Below, piece by piece: positions 56,369 through 64,000 of a stretch of DNA of 64,000 nucleotides. A program made the position numbers and the translations under genes. How positions within the stretch are numbered: the first letter of the stretch is position 1; every line of letters starts with the position of its first letter. The notes below the pieces were generated by a model. It was not told the origin of the DNA and ran no database searches. It worked only from the letters and a program-made list of their open reading frames with translations. The stretch is from Idiomarina sp. (GTDB taxonomy: Bacteria > Pseudomonadota > Gammaproteobacteria > Enterobacterales > Alteromonadaceae), in NCBI GenBank assembly GCA_020831965.1, contig JAFIFP010000001.1, positions 1 to 64,000 of the forward strand, read 5' to 3'.

Positions 56369-56860
56369 ATGAAAACATTTGAGTTTAGTTTGCGCTTTGA
56401 CGTTGCGTCCTGTGGCCTTGAGCTCCATGAGCTTGATGACAAGTTATTTAGTGCAGGGTGTGACGATGCGTTGATTCGGCACAATCGTCAGGGTGAAGTA
56501 CTTATCGAGTACGAACGAGCGGCCACTACCGCACTTGAAGCGCTTGAGCAGGCGAAACAGGAAGTCATATCGGGCGTGCCAGGCGCTGTTTTTCTAGAGG
56601 CCAAACCCGATTACGTGAGCCCCACAGATATTGCTATGGCTTATCAAATTACTCGGCAACGTGTGCAGAAGATTATTCAAACCAAAGGGATTGGCATTCA
56701 TCCGCTCACGAATGTGGGTAATACGCAGGTTTTTCGGTTAGCTAAAGTGATGGAAGAATTCAGGAAAGTAGGCACACCTATTTGTAATCCTGCTCTTTAT
56801 GAGGCAGCAACCGCAGCACTCAAGCTCAATCGAGATATTGAGCTACGGGATTATTACTAA
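56369..56860 (+). CDS. DNA-binding antitoxin-like protein (partner of the truncated toxin)
   Basis: 163 aa. KTFEFSLRFDV...AGCDDALI...GEVLIEYERAATTALEALEQA is a ferredoxin-like N-terminal domain. SPTDIAMAYQITRQRVQKIIQ (residues 85-110) is a predicted HTH. This architecture matches the antitoxin-like companions of the short HicA-like toxins. GAGGGATTAGCG lies before the ATG at 56369; an in-frame ATG at 56348 is possible. It overlaps no toxin now that the gene upstream is reduced. Confidence 0.65.
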   Translation: MKTFEFSLRFDVASCGLELHELDDKLFSAGCDDALIRHNRQGEVLIEYERAATTALEALEQAKQEVISGVPGAVFLEAKPDYVSPTDIAMAYQITRQRVQKIIQTKGIGIHPLTNVGNTQVFRLAKVMEEFRKVGTPICNPALYEAATAALKLNRDIELRDYY

Positions 56861-56978
56861 GATCGATGTTATCGGAGTTGGCAGTCGCTTTGGTGATAGA
56901 ACAGGTAAGGTGATATAACCGTATTCAGCCCCTAGTGGTCTTTTAATTTTTGGTTGCAAACGTGCAAAGGACATCGCC

Positions 56979-57437
56979 ATGAGACTTATCGGAAATCTGC
57001 TTTGGTTTATTCTAGGAGGCCTTGTGATGGGGCTGGCCTGGTGGTTGGTCGGAATCATCGCATTTTTAACTGTAGTGGGTATTCCATGGGGCCGCGCTTG
57101 TTTTGTTATGGGTAATTTCTCGTTCTTTCCTTTCGGCAAAGAAGCGATTAATCGCAGAGACCTAACGACCCGAAGCGACATTGGAACCAGTGGCTTCGGC
57201 ACCGTCGGCAATGTGGTTTGGTTTATCCTCGCCGGAGTATGGCTCGCCATTGGCCACGTGATTTCAGCGCTCGCCTGCTTTATTACCATCATCGGTATTC
57301 CCTTTGGCATTCAGCATTTGAAACTTGCCGACATTGCCCTATTCCCGATTGGTAAAACAATAGTGTCCAAAGAAGTCGCGAGAGCCGCACGAGAAGCCAA
57401 TGCACACGCTGAGGTAGCAGCCATGCGGCGGCGATGA
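56979..57437 (+). CDS. yccF: YccF-domain inner-membrane protein
   Basis: 152 aa with a twice-repeated YccF motif: LLWFILGGLVMGLAWWLVGIIAFLTVVGIPWGRACF and VVWFILAGVWLAIGHVISALACFITIIGIPFGIQHLKL. Four membrane segments in an internal duplication, as in E. coli YccF (148 aa). Function is not established. Confidence 0.93.
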   Translation: MRLIGNLLWFILGGLVMGLAWWLVGIIAFLTVVGIPWGRACFVMGNFSFFPFGKEAINRRDLTTRSDIGTSGFGTVGNVVWFILAGVWLAIGHVISALACFITIIGIPFGIQHLKLADIALFPIGKTIVSKEVARAAREANAHAEVAAMRRR

Positions 57438-57618
57438 AGCGGTTGAGGTTGTTCAGCCTGATTTAGTTTAGTAACCTCAAGTTAGATTAAAAAATGTACG
57501 CCACAGGATGTTCGGCGAAGGCGATCTGAGTTAAGACGTGCTCAGATAGTTTCCTCAAGGAAGAGCCTACCTCGGAGATACGTGATGCGCTTCCTACTAC
57601 AATCATAAGCGAGTCGAC

Positions 57619-58098
57619 ATGGAAATTATTGCTTGGCACGGTGGATGGGGGAAGTTCTCTGCCGTGGATGAAAAGTATCATGGCTCAGGAGAGGGGGACT
57701 CTCAGGGGTGGGGGTTCTACGCAGCAGAAAATAGGGTTGGAGGGGAATACTTTGCCCGTTATATGCACTGTCGAAACGATAAAGTGTATCTGCATAAAAT
57801 CAGATTCGAAATCCAAGAGCATGAATTTTGGAAAAATGCAGATAAGACTGGCAAGAAGCTTTCAACTGGAGAAATTTTTTCTTACTCCAAGTATTTTGAT
57901 CTTCGACAAAAAATAGGGGATGAGATGGCGGCAAAATATTTGAGATCAAATGGTGTAAAAGCATTCATGCTGTGGGAAACGGATAAACCTCCTCATGGGT
58001 ATACATACGTTATTTTGCAACCGGAAATTGTCCAAGTAGTAGAGTCTTATGAATATATTTTTGATGTAAAGCAATCCTATTGGAAAAAAATTGCTTAG
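57619..58098 (+). CDS. Possible ADP-ribosyltransferase-fold protein
   Basis: 159 aa, single-domain and AT-richer than its neighbours. WHGG..KFSAVDEKYHGSGEGDSQGWGFYAAENR resembles the N-terminal half of ADP-ribosyltransferase-like domains of phage polyvalent proteins (form H-G, F..F, GxGEG...GWGxYF). A C-terminal catalytic Glu is not clear (YVILQPEIVQVVES is a candidate). No antitoxin or secretion gene is adjacent. Assignment rests on one motif and is tentative. The 181 bp before it hold no supported gene. Confidence 0.4.
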   Translation: MEIIAWHGGWGKFSAVDEKYHGSGEGDSQGWGFYAAENRVGGEYFARYMHCRNDKVYLHKIRFEIQEHEFWKNADKTGKKLSTGEIFSYSKYFDLRQKIGDEMAAKYLRSNGVKAFMLWETDKPPHGYTYVILQPEIVQVVESYEYIFDVKQSYWKKIA

Positions 58099-58239
58099 CA
58101 AGAAGATGCAATGGATTCTAAAAGCGTGGATTCGCGCAGTTTTTGTAACCGGTTATGGCCGCTATCCTCTCCCCCCCTACAAAACCCCAGCCCCACGGTA
58201 ATCCCTCACCATGAAGCCGGTGTACTCAGTAAGCCTGAA

Positions 58240-59586
58240 TCAGTCCCTGTCTAACTTCATATCGATACGAATCTGCGCGGGGTAGTCGTCCCGTGGGGCG
58301 TAGCGCCATCTACTAAAGGCGTTCACTACTGCGGTTTCGAATACGCCGGCGGGTTCGGCGTTGATTATGTTGATAGCTTGCACACGACCTTCCTGATCGA
58401 TAACAAAGCTAAGGTCGACGTAGCCTTCAATGCCTTGTTCTTTGGCGGCTTCAGGATAAGTCGGGTTCACAATCACGATGGGCCGCGGTGGGCTGCCGGG
58501 TGTGAGGTCAGGTGCAGGTGGCGCGTCGGCGTTTGGAGCTTGAGCCGTATGATCGGTACCAGCAAAAGCAAGTGGAGCCGAGTTCACTGACACCATACCG
58601 AGCAGCAGAAAGGCGCTGGTCATCATGGTGGTAATGCCAAGCATTAGCGTGCGACGGGATGTTTTGTTGTGGAGAGTAGAAAGACGTTCTTTGGTCATAG
58701 CAAAAGTTCCTTTTGAGTTGCGGCCTTTAGTTGGGGCAATGAAAGGCCAGAATTGAGTACTGCTTAATGTGTAGTGAGTGGTATTGAGCATTGGACGCGC
58801 CTCGGAATCCGTGCTTGCGCCCAAGACAGGAATGGTTTTCAGTAGCGCATTGGCGTAGGTACTGAGGGTGGTTGAGCTCGCTTGGACACACCGATGCACC
58901 AATACATCTGCGTCGCAGGCAAGTTCTTGGTCGGCGCGAAAACGTCGATAGGCTTGCCATGCCAGCGGGTTAAACCACTGGGTTGCGAGTAATAGCCACG
59001 CGAAAAAGTTAATGCGGGTGTCGCCGCGGCGCCAGTGGGTGAACTCGTGTTGTAGTACTAAATGCTGCTCTTGTGGGGAATAGCGCGTGCTAAAGTCCTG
59101 AGGCAGCATGAGGCGCGGCGCTATGAAACCAGCAATGCCGGGGCTTTCGCCTGCGGGCGTGCGAACTACCCGTAAACCGAGCCGGTTTTGAGTTGGCAAG
59201 CGGCGTAACCTTGAGTAGTCGATACACCACAAGGCAATCATGCCACCGAAGCCTAAGCTCCATATGGAGAGCGCGAAGACTATCGCAACGTCATAGAGCG
59301 GCAATGCGCTGGTCAGGTGTTGCGCCGTCGCGCTGGCGTTGGCGACAAATTCCATGGTGAGTGGGGTGGCGAGGGTTTCGCTACGCATCCAGTTCGGAAA
59401 TAGCTGCACCACAGTTGCGAGCAGCACTAACAGGGGTGCCAAGATCCAGAGTGAGTAAAGTGCTCGTGGCCCAAGTACGCGCAGCAAGGGCGAGTGACAG
59501 AGGCGCTGCAATAGGAAGAGCACACTGAGGCCGAGGGTAATGGCGAGCAGCCAGCCGCTTGTTTGTGAGAGTGTTGGCAGGTTCAT
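58240..59586 (-). CDS. M56-family metallopeptidase with C-terminal TonB domain
   Basis: 448 aa. Four membrane helices and a zinc-protease site HEFTHWRRGD (residues 180-189) mark the BlaR1/MecR1-type M56 domain. After a helix (LMLGITTMMTSAFLLLGM, residues about 310-327), the last 90 residues are a TonB-type energy-transducer domain (YPEAAKEQGIEGYVDLSFVIDQEGRVQAINII). Its ATG overlaps the BlaI-type stop (ATGA), so the pair is coupled. An in-frame ATG at 59613 lies within blaI and is not preferred. Confidence 0.9.
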   Translation of the reverse strand: MNLPTLSQTSGWLLAITLGLSVLFLLQRLCHSPLLRVLGPRALYSLWILAPLLVLLATVVQLFPNWMRSETLATPLTMEFVANASATAQHLTSALPLYDVAIVFALSIWSLGFGGMIALWCIDYSRLRRLPTQNRLGLRVVRTPAGESPGIAGFIAPRLMLPQDFSTRYSPQEQHLVLQHEFTHWRRGDTRINFFAWLLLATQWFNPLAWQAYRRFRADQELACDADVLVHRCVQASSTTLSTYANALLKTIPVLGASTDSEARPMLNTTHYTLSSTQFWPFIAPTKGRNSKGTFAMTKERLSTLHNKTSRRTLMLGITTMMTSAFLLLGMVSVNSAPLAFAGTDHTAQAPNADAPPAPDLTPGSPPRPIVIVNPTYPEAAKEQGIEGYVDLSFVIDQEGRVQAINIINAEPAGVFETAVVNAFSRWRYAPRDDYPAQIRIDMKLDRD

Positions 59587-59981
59587 GACTGACCTCCCTG
59601 GTCTTTCTCCCATTCAGCAATGAGCGACTTTAAAGCTTCCACATCGTCGGACTTCAGCGCGCCTTGCTGCGCAAAGCCGGCTACCAGCCCCGACACAGAA
59701 CCTGAAAATACGTTATCGAGTAGCCGCGTGCTCACTTGCTTTTGATAGACCTGTTGGCTAATTAGCGGCGCATATAAATATTTGCGGCCGGCCTGCTCGT
59801 AGCTCAACACTGCTTTTTTCACGAGCCGATTGAGCATGGTCTTGATGGTTTTCTCGTGCCACTCTTCGTGGCGCTGCACACGCTCCACAATGTCGGCAGA
59901 ACTTAACGGCGACTCTTGCCAGAGCACCTTAAGCAATACCAATTCCGCATTTGAAATATCTGACGCTGTGGCCATATACAC
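59583..59981 (-). CDS. BlaI/MecI-family repressor
   Basis: 132 aa. The winged helix (SNAELVLLKVLWQESPLSSADIVERV, TIKTMLNRLVKKAVLSYEQAGRKYLYAP) is BlaI-type. It forms an operon with the M56 peptidase, which would sense a signal and cleave it. Two TACA-N2-TGTA operators lie just upstream. ATGs at 59981 and 59975 are both possible starts. Confidence 0.93.
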   Translation of the reverse strand: MYMATASDISNAELVLLKVLWQESPLSSADIVERVQRHEEWHEKTIKTMLNRLVKKAVLSYEQAGRKYLYAPLISQQVYQKQVSTRLLDNVFSGSVSGLVAGFAQQGALKSDDVEALKSLIAEWEKDQGGQS

Positions 59982-59990
59982 TCCTAAGAT

Positions 59991-60000
59991 TACAAATGTA
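59991..60000. promoter_or_regulatory. BlaI operator, proximal
   Basis: TACAAATGTA matches the BlaI/MecI core TACA-N2-TGTA. It lies 10 bp before the repressor start. Confidence 0.75.
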
Positions 60001-60014
60001 ATTCATATAAAGAT

Positions 60015-60024
60015 TACACATGTA
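60015..60024. promoter_or_regulatory. BlaI operator, distal
   Basis: TACACATGTA is a perfect palindrome with the same core, 24 bp from the first site, a little over two helical turns. Two such boxes are usual for BlaI-type autoregulation. Confidence 0.75.
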
Positions 60025-60078
60025 GTCCAAAGGCGCAAGTGGTTATTTTGTGAACTGGGCGTATTATTTGAGTTGGAT

Positions 60079-60315
60079 ATGAACTCAGTTAGCCAATTTG
60101 CCCACAAGCAAGCCATGTCATCAGGTTTGCAGCTTGCAGACTTAGTTGCTCGCCCAATAGGTTTGAAGACTTTACGTCCAACTCAAAATAATCGAGCGTT
60201 TGAGTCATTGCAGACTAAATTCTACTGTAAGGGCGGCAGATGTCATGCCGGAGAGGGATATCAAGGTGTCGGGATGATGATTTATCCAACTCCAAAAAGC
60301 GAAAAGCCCCAGTGA
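60079..60315 (+). pseudogene. C-terminal remnant of a DUF3800 protein
   Basis: SSGLQLADLVARPIGLKTLRP, NNRAFESLQTKFYCKGGR and GVGMMIYPTPKSEKP reproduce the C-terminal third of DUF3800 proteins, which are RNase H-like and often found near mobile or defence genes. The N-terminal two thirds with the catalytic Asp residues are missing; BlaI operators and a repressor occupy the site instead. About 78 residues survive. Confidence 0.65.
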
Positions 60316-60473
60316 AACCACTGAGGCATTGACGCCGACCGGGACTGCCCAATCCATTTATAAAGAAGTTTGGCCAAAATTGGCACTATTGTCAACTGAG
60401 TGTTGACATGGAGATAGGTGCGAAAGAGTTATCTCCGAAGCAAGTAGGTACTGAACCTTACAAGGACTCCAAC

Positions 60474-60689
60474 ATGAAACATCAGCGCAGAATCTATGTG
60501 GTACTCGCCATGCTCGCCTGTGTGTTTGGCTTGCAAGGTTGTACTAGCAAGCAGCTATATGAAGCGGCGCATGAGAACCGGCGGAATGAATGTCGAAAGC
60601 TCCCGCTGCAACAGCAGCGCGAATGCTTCGAGCGGTACGACATGTCTTACGAAGAATACGAGCGCAAGCGCCGGGAAGTGATTGAGTAG
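60474..60689 (+). CDS. Small lipoprotein
   Basis: 71 aa. The lipobox is LQGC at the end of the signal sequence (IYVVLAMLACVFGLQGC). The mature part is charged with many Arg/Glu (NRRNECRKLPLQQQRECFERYDMSYEEYERKR), including two Cys. CAAGGACTCC precedes the ATG at 60474; the frame is open further upstream. Function unknown. Confidence 0.75.
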   Translation: MKHQRRIYVVLAMLACVFGLQGCTSKQLYEAAHENRRNECRKLPLQQQRECFERYDMSYEEYERKRREVIE

Positions 60690-60694
60690 CCGGT

Positions 60695-62050
60695 TTACAA
60701 GATATGCGCTTTGATTGCGTGCTCTGCATAGTAAAGCGGGTATACGAAATGTGTTGTTTCGAGTGGACCAGAGCCCTGAGTGCCAGTGAGTTTGATAGTT
60801 TTCTCAGGACTGCACTTCTGTATGTAGGACTGTAATGACCGAGCACGCGTGCGTGTGCCACTTTTGACCTCAATAGGTATGATTCGACCTTCTTGATCGG
60901 ACGCAATAAATTCTATTTCGGCGCGCGCGTCATTCCAGGAGTATGTGGGGTCGATATTGAGAGCAACCAGCTCTTGTTGCACGAAGTTTTCTGCAACGTA
61001 GCCTTTATATTCGTAACCTTGCTTTTTAATTTCTTTATAACTCACACCCAACATATGATTGAGCAGCCCCACGTCCATAAGAAAGAGCTTGACGCGATTT
61101 TCTCTCTTGTAAGCAGCTAAGGGACTTCGGGGCCGCCCTTCCACTGGATGGTTCTTTAGGATTAATCGACACTTTTCCAGCCAGGAAATACCACTCTCCA
61201 GTTCTTGATAACGGGATTTGCGCTCATGCACATGCTTAAACTTGAAGCGCTTTACCGAGTCGTCTAGCACTGCCGAAAGTTGTGAGGGAACAGCTTTAAA
61301 TACACCTTCAATTAGACTGGCGTCGACTTTGCCTGAGTACTTCCCGAAGTCACGTTGGTAACCTGCAATTAAATCACCGTGAATACGTTGGACGGCCTGA
61401 ACACGTTCGAGAATATTTTGCTCTGCTAGCTGGAACCAAACTTTAACGGCCTCAGGCATTCCCCCAGTGAAGTAGTAGTCGGTGAGCATTTCCATGAGCT
61501 TGAGATGCGCTGCTGGTGAGCTCGCTTGATTCTCGAATGCCTGCAACAATGCGGGTTGATTGGCGGCGGTCAGAAACTCGCGGAATGATAACGGTCGCAA
61601 ATTATATTGCTCTACTTTTCCAACGGGAAAGGTATTGAGCAAGCCAATATTAGAACCACTGGCGGCGACGTACATCCAAGGCGCCTTCTCAGCAAAGTAC
61701 TTCAATGACGTGACCGCTCGTTCGCATTCACCAATTTCGTCGAGAATAAGTAAGTCGGTTTCGGCGTTAAATGTGGCTCCAGAGATAAGCTGGATGTTGT
61801 CAATGAGATCTGACGGGTTGAGTGAACCAGCAAAAGCCTCAATCATTTCGGGAGACTCGAGAAAATCAATGCGTAGCACCTGCCTAAAAGAACTACCCAA
61901 GAGTTCCTGCAGAAGATAGGTCTTTCCGGTTTGACGCGCGCCATCGATAAGTAGCGGTTTTCGTTCCGCTCTGTTTTTCCACTGCTGCAGTTGCGTATGC
62001 AGGGTTCGATGTAGGGGCTGAACCGCTGATTGAAGCGGGTCTTGACGCAT
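60695..62050 (-). CDS. AAA ATPase with DUF4143 C-terminal domain
   Basis: 451 aa. Walker A is LIDGARQTGKTYLLQELL, Walker B LLILDEIGE, with VAASGSNIGLL as the sensor-1-type segment. The C-terminal DUF4143 (YEYKGYVAENFVQQELVAL, WNDARAEIEFIASDQEGRIIPIEVKSGTR) has a PD-(D/E)xK-like E-x-K core (EIEF...IPIEVKSG). These ATPases are common orphan genes of unknown role. Three precisely spaced palindromes lie immediately upstream (62090-62175). Confidence 0.88.
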   Translation of the reverse strand: MRQDPLQSAVQPLHRTLHTQLQQWKNRAERKPLLIDGARQTGKTYLLQELLGSSFRQVLRIDFLESPEMIEAFAGSLNPSDLIDNIQLISGATFNAETDLLILDEIGECERAVTSLKYFAEKAPWMYVAASGSNIGLLNTFPVGKVEQYNLRPLSFREFLTAANQPALLQAFENQASSPAAHLKLMEMLTDYYFTGGMPEAVKVWFQLAEQNILERVQAVQRIHGDLIAGYQRDFGKYSGKVDASLIEGVFKAVPSQLSAVLDDSVKRFKFKHVHERKSRYQELESGISWLEKCRLILKNHPVEGRPRSPLAAYKRENRVKLFLMDVGLLNHMLGVSYKEIKKQGYEYKGYVAENFVQQELVALNIDPTYSWNDARAEIEFIASDQEGRIIPIEVKSGTRTRARSLQSYIQKCSPEKTIKLTGTQGSGPLETTHFVYPLYYAEHAIKAHIL

Positions 62051-62089
62051 AGCTTACCTCAAAGTCATAACGATTCCAGTGATAAACTA

Positions 62090-62175
62090 CACTTTTCTGC
62101 GCCTAAAAACAAACATCCGAACATTTTTATGCGCATAAAAATGGGAAATTACGCACTTTTCTGCGCATAAAAGTG
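62090..62175. promoter_or_regulatory. Three palindromic operators with exact 32-bp spacing
   Basis: Copies of TTTT(C/A)TGCGC(C/A)TAAAA are centred at 62100/62101, 62132/62133 and 62164/62165. The middle copy, 62122-62143, is a perfect 22-bp palindrome. Centres are exactly 32 bp apart, about three helical turns, so bound proteins would lie on one DNA face. It lies 40-125 bp before the ATPase gene. The binding protein is unknown. Confidence 0.8.
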
Positions 62176-62219
62176 TGATTTACACCGAGCGGGTGCAACT
62201 CGGAGTGCACCTAGAGGGG

Positions 62220-62795
62220 CTAAACCGCTTCCCGCAACGCAATCAGCGCCTGCTCAATGGCGAATACATGGGGGTCGTTTACCTTGAGTTCACGTAGCGC
62301 GGCGGCGAGCTTGAGTAAGTACTCGTCGTTCGGGCCACTGGGGCCTTCGGAATTGGCAATGTGAGCGGCTATCGCAGCTTCGCTGGCGGGGCCAAGAAAT
62401 GCCTCGTTATCAGGGCCGGCCACATACACTAGGCCTTTCACTGCGCCTGCACCGTCAAGCCATTCGAACTCGGTGAAGAAGCGCAGATAGCCATTCTTCT
62501 CGCGATGATCCAAATGCGCGAACACGTCGGGAGTTACTTCATAGGCCATCCCCACACAGATTTCCTCGGGAGCTTTAATTAAAGTCGCCACGCGGCCGGG
62601 TTGTTCGGGGGTGCCCCGGTGATCATGGCTGCCTTGCCAGAAACGACGCGTCCAGCCATGAATTTGTGCAGGTCGGCGCTGCAGAAAGGGGAAATCCGCT
62701 TTATAAATTAACGAGCCATAACCGAATAACCAGACCGAGTCTAAATGGTCGAGTGGCTGGCGCTGTTGATTTTCTAAAATGGTGTTGTGCGACAT
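62220..62795 (-). CDS. chaC: Gamma-glutamylcyclotransferase (ChaC)
   Basis: 191 aa. VWLFGYGSLIYK is the substrate-binding signature, with RRFWQGSHDHRGTPEQPGRVATL and LDHREKNGY (catalytic Glu) following. ChaC degrades glutathione to 5-oxoproline and Cys-Gly. It is a lone gene, 169 bp from the ATPase gene. Confidence 0.92.
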   Translation of the reverse strand: MSHNTILENQQRQPLDHLDSVWLFGYGSLIYKADFPFLQRRPAQIHGWTRRFWQGSHDHRGTPEQPGRVATLIKAPEEICVGMAYEVTPDVFAHLDHREKNGYLRFFTEFEWLDGAGAVKGLVYVAGPDNEAFLGPASEAAIAAHIANSEGPSGPNDEYLLKLAAALRELKVNDPHVFAIEQALIALREAV

Positions 62796-62954
62796 GCGGC
62801 TTCCTTACTTCCGTCCGAGACGCCCATGGTAACGGCTTCCCAGAGCGGGCACAAAGTTAAAGAAACGGGAAAAGTTGTATTTTAGATTTACCTTTTGCCA
62901 CGCCCTGAGGTCATAGTTGTTCATATCCCCTCATTGCCACGTTAAGGACAGATT

Positions 62955-63695
62955 ATGTATCGGATTATTTTCGCTGCAATAAACGCACTCGTATTGGTAT
63001 TGGGCATGTCGGCGGCTCAGGCTTCGTCGCTACCCGATTTTCCCTTTGTCACGGTCACAGGCCAAAGTGAGCGGGAAGTGACACCCGACATGGGCGTACT
63101 GAATTTTAGTGTGACCAGCTTCGACGCGGAGTCGGAAGTGGCGAGTGAACAGCTTGCGGCGACCACGCGCGAAATACTGGCAGCCCTGCGAGCCCATGAA
63201 GTACCTGATTCAGCCATTACGTCCTATGCCATCGACAAGAACATTCGGCGCGAGCGCGACAGTCAGCACCGGGAAACTCATATTATTGGGTATGAATTTT
63301 CTCGTCGGTTCGAGATTCGCTTGAGCAGCTTGGAGCGCTACGCCGAGCTTGTTACCGCGCTGATGAACATTAACCGGTTGGGCAACATTAACTCACGCTT
63401 TGATTACTCGCAGCGTGAAACGGTTGAGCTGGCGCTCATTGCAGAGGCTGCAACACAGGCAAGAACACGAGCGAACCAAATGGCCACGGGGCTCGGTGTG
63501 CAGATTGATAGTGTTTTCGCGTTCAACGACACGGGCTCGTTCACGAACTTCTTCGCGACTTTCGGCTTGCAAGGCGGCCATTACGGTGTTGACCGTATGC
63601 AAACCATGAGCTCGCGCAGCGACCAACCCCTGTTCATACCCCAAGCCATGACCATTTCCAAAACTGTGAATGTCATTTACAAGGTGAAGCCCTAG
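62955..63695 (+). CDS. SIMPL-domain periplasmic protein
   Basis: 246 aa with a signal peptide (residues 1-24, INALVLVLGMSAAQA). The SIMPL/DUF541 motif FVTVTGQSEREVTPDMGVLNFSV is followed by the LAALRAHEVPDSAITSYAIDK helix-strand unit. Related proteins (YggE) affect oxidative-stress resistance in E. coli. The ATG at 62955 follows TTAAGGAC. Function here is not established. Confidence 0.9.
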   Translation: MYRIIFAAINALVLVLGMSAAQASSLPDFPFVTVTGQSEREVTPDMGVLNFSVTSFDAESEVASEQLAATTREILAALRAHEVPDSAITSYAIDKNIRRERDSQHRETHIIGYEFSRRFEIRLSSLERYAELVTALMNINRLGNINSRFDYSQRETVELALIAEAATQARTRANQMATGLGVQIDSVFAFNDTGSFTNFFATFGLQGGHYGVDRMQTMSSRSDQPLFIPQAMTISKTVNVIYKVKP

Positions 63696-63711
63696 GAAGG
63701 GTTTGAGTGTT

Positions 63712-63999
63712 TTAGCTGCTTCTTTGTTGCGCTTCGTTTTGTCGTCTTTCTTCGTCTTGAGCAAACGAAGCGCCGGCGAAAACAATAGCAGCAAGTGCGG
63801 CAATTGCGAGCAGCCGTGGGCTAATTATGCTTTCGGTAGTGAACGCGCCAAAAATAAGCGTGCTCACAATGCTAAGTAGGAAAAAAGCGAGGAACGCACG
63901 AGTGGCGGCACGTTCGATGGCCGCTTCCCGCGAAAGCTCGGGGTTGGCAAATAGCACTTGGTATCCAGAGTAGCTGTAGGCTGCAAAACCGAGGGGCAC
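63712..63999 (-). CDS. Hypothetical membrane protein, running to the window edge
   Basis: At least 95 aa with two hydrophobic segments (AFLAFFLLSIVSTLIFGAF, LLAIAALAAIVFAGASF) and a charged tail EERRQNEAQQRSS. The frame is open to the right edge, so its start may lie outside the window. No known family is recognised. It is convergent with the SIMPL gene. Confidence 0.55.
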   Translation of the reverse strand: MPLGFAAYSYSGYQVLFANPELSREAAIERAATRAFLAFFLLSIVSTLIFGAFTTESIISPRLLAIAALAAIVFAGASFAQDEERRQNEAQQRSS

Positions 64000-64000
64000 G

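Noticed and set aside
57487-57681. A 64-aa minus-strand frame before the ART-like gene (ends LSEHVLTQIAFAEHPVAYIF)
   Set aside because: It overlaps the start of the plus-strand gene and shows no firm family match; possibly a gene remnant, but not supportable.
62090-62175. The 32-bp repeat array as a mini-CRISPR
   Set aside because: Units are palindromic across most of their length, spacers are only 10-16 bases, there are just three copies and no cas genes; operators explain it better.

Overview
The window looks like a chromosome segment of a marine, polysaccharide-eating gammaproteobacterium, most like Alteromonadales (Alteromonadaceae/Idiomarinaceae-type). The reasons are the Entner-Doudoroff (ED) operon order zwf-pgl-edd-glk-eda divergent from hexR-gap, the TonB-dependent receptor with GH16/GH3/GH1 enzymes, a fused recC-recB-recD set, and gammaproteobacterial housekeeping genes (rlmA, yjbQ, yccF, chaC). 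Genus and species cannot be read with confidence. No rRNA, tRNA or CRISPR array was seen.

Layout. 1-226: right end of an IS3-family element. 416-1798: a YjjJ-type HipA kinase. 1.8-6.3 kb: housekeeping and hypothetical genes (3-methyladenine glycosylase, YjbQ, RlmA, serine hydrolase). 6.3-14.0 kb: complete ED module (zwf, pgl, edd, glk, eda) divergent from hexR-gap, with a perfect HexR-type palindrome between them. 14.1-27.8 kb: a beta-glucan (laminarin-type) utilisation locus made of a GH16 lipoprotein, TonB-dependent receptor, GH3 lipoprotein, GluP-type sugar transporter, GH1 beta-glucosidase, GPH symporter and LacI-type regulator. Two near-identical LacI-type operators, one at the GH16 promoter and one shared by the divergent gluP-GH3 and GH1-GPH-lacI units, tie it together. 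The two modules fit one another: surface and periplasmic glucanases release glucose, GluP or GPH imports it, Glk phosphorylates it, and Zwf-Pgl-Edd-Eda plus Gap degrade it.

27.8-40.3 kb is mixed: a secreted ChaN/EreA-like protein, a membrane-anchored HTH protein, a zeta-toxin gene with a small downstream ORF, two broken diguanylate cyclases (one nonsense, one frameshift), a LysR-controlled pair of pirins with a YcaC-like hydrolase, a ParDE toxin-antitoxin pair and a DUF4236 protein. 40.5-50.1 kb is the overlapping recC-recB-recD operon. 50.1-54.3 kb holds a CPXCG protein, D-lactate dehydrogenase, an intact PAS-PAS-GGDEF protein and an L-lactate permease.

54.3-62.2 kb is an accessory patch. 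It contains a methyltransferase-HNH fusion, a deleted toxin next to its DNA-binding partner, a possible ADP-ribosyltransferase-fold protein, a BlaI/M56-TonB pair with two BlaI boxes, a DUF3800 remnant, and an AAA/DUF4143 ATPase preceded by three palindromes spaced exactly 32 bp apart. The window closes with chaC, a SIMPL-domain periplasmic protein and a membrane protein that reaches the edge. The methyltransferase-HNH fusion and the 32-bp operator array are the strongest candidates for something undescribed.
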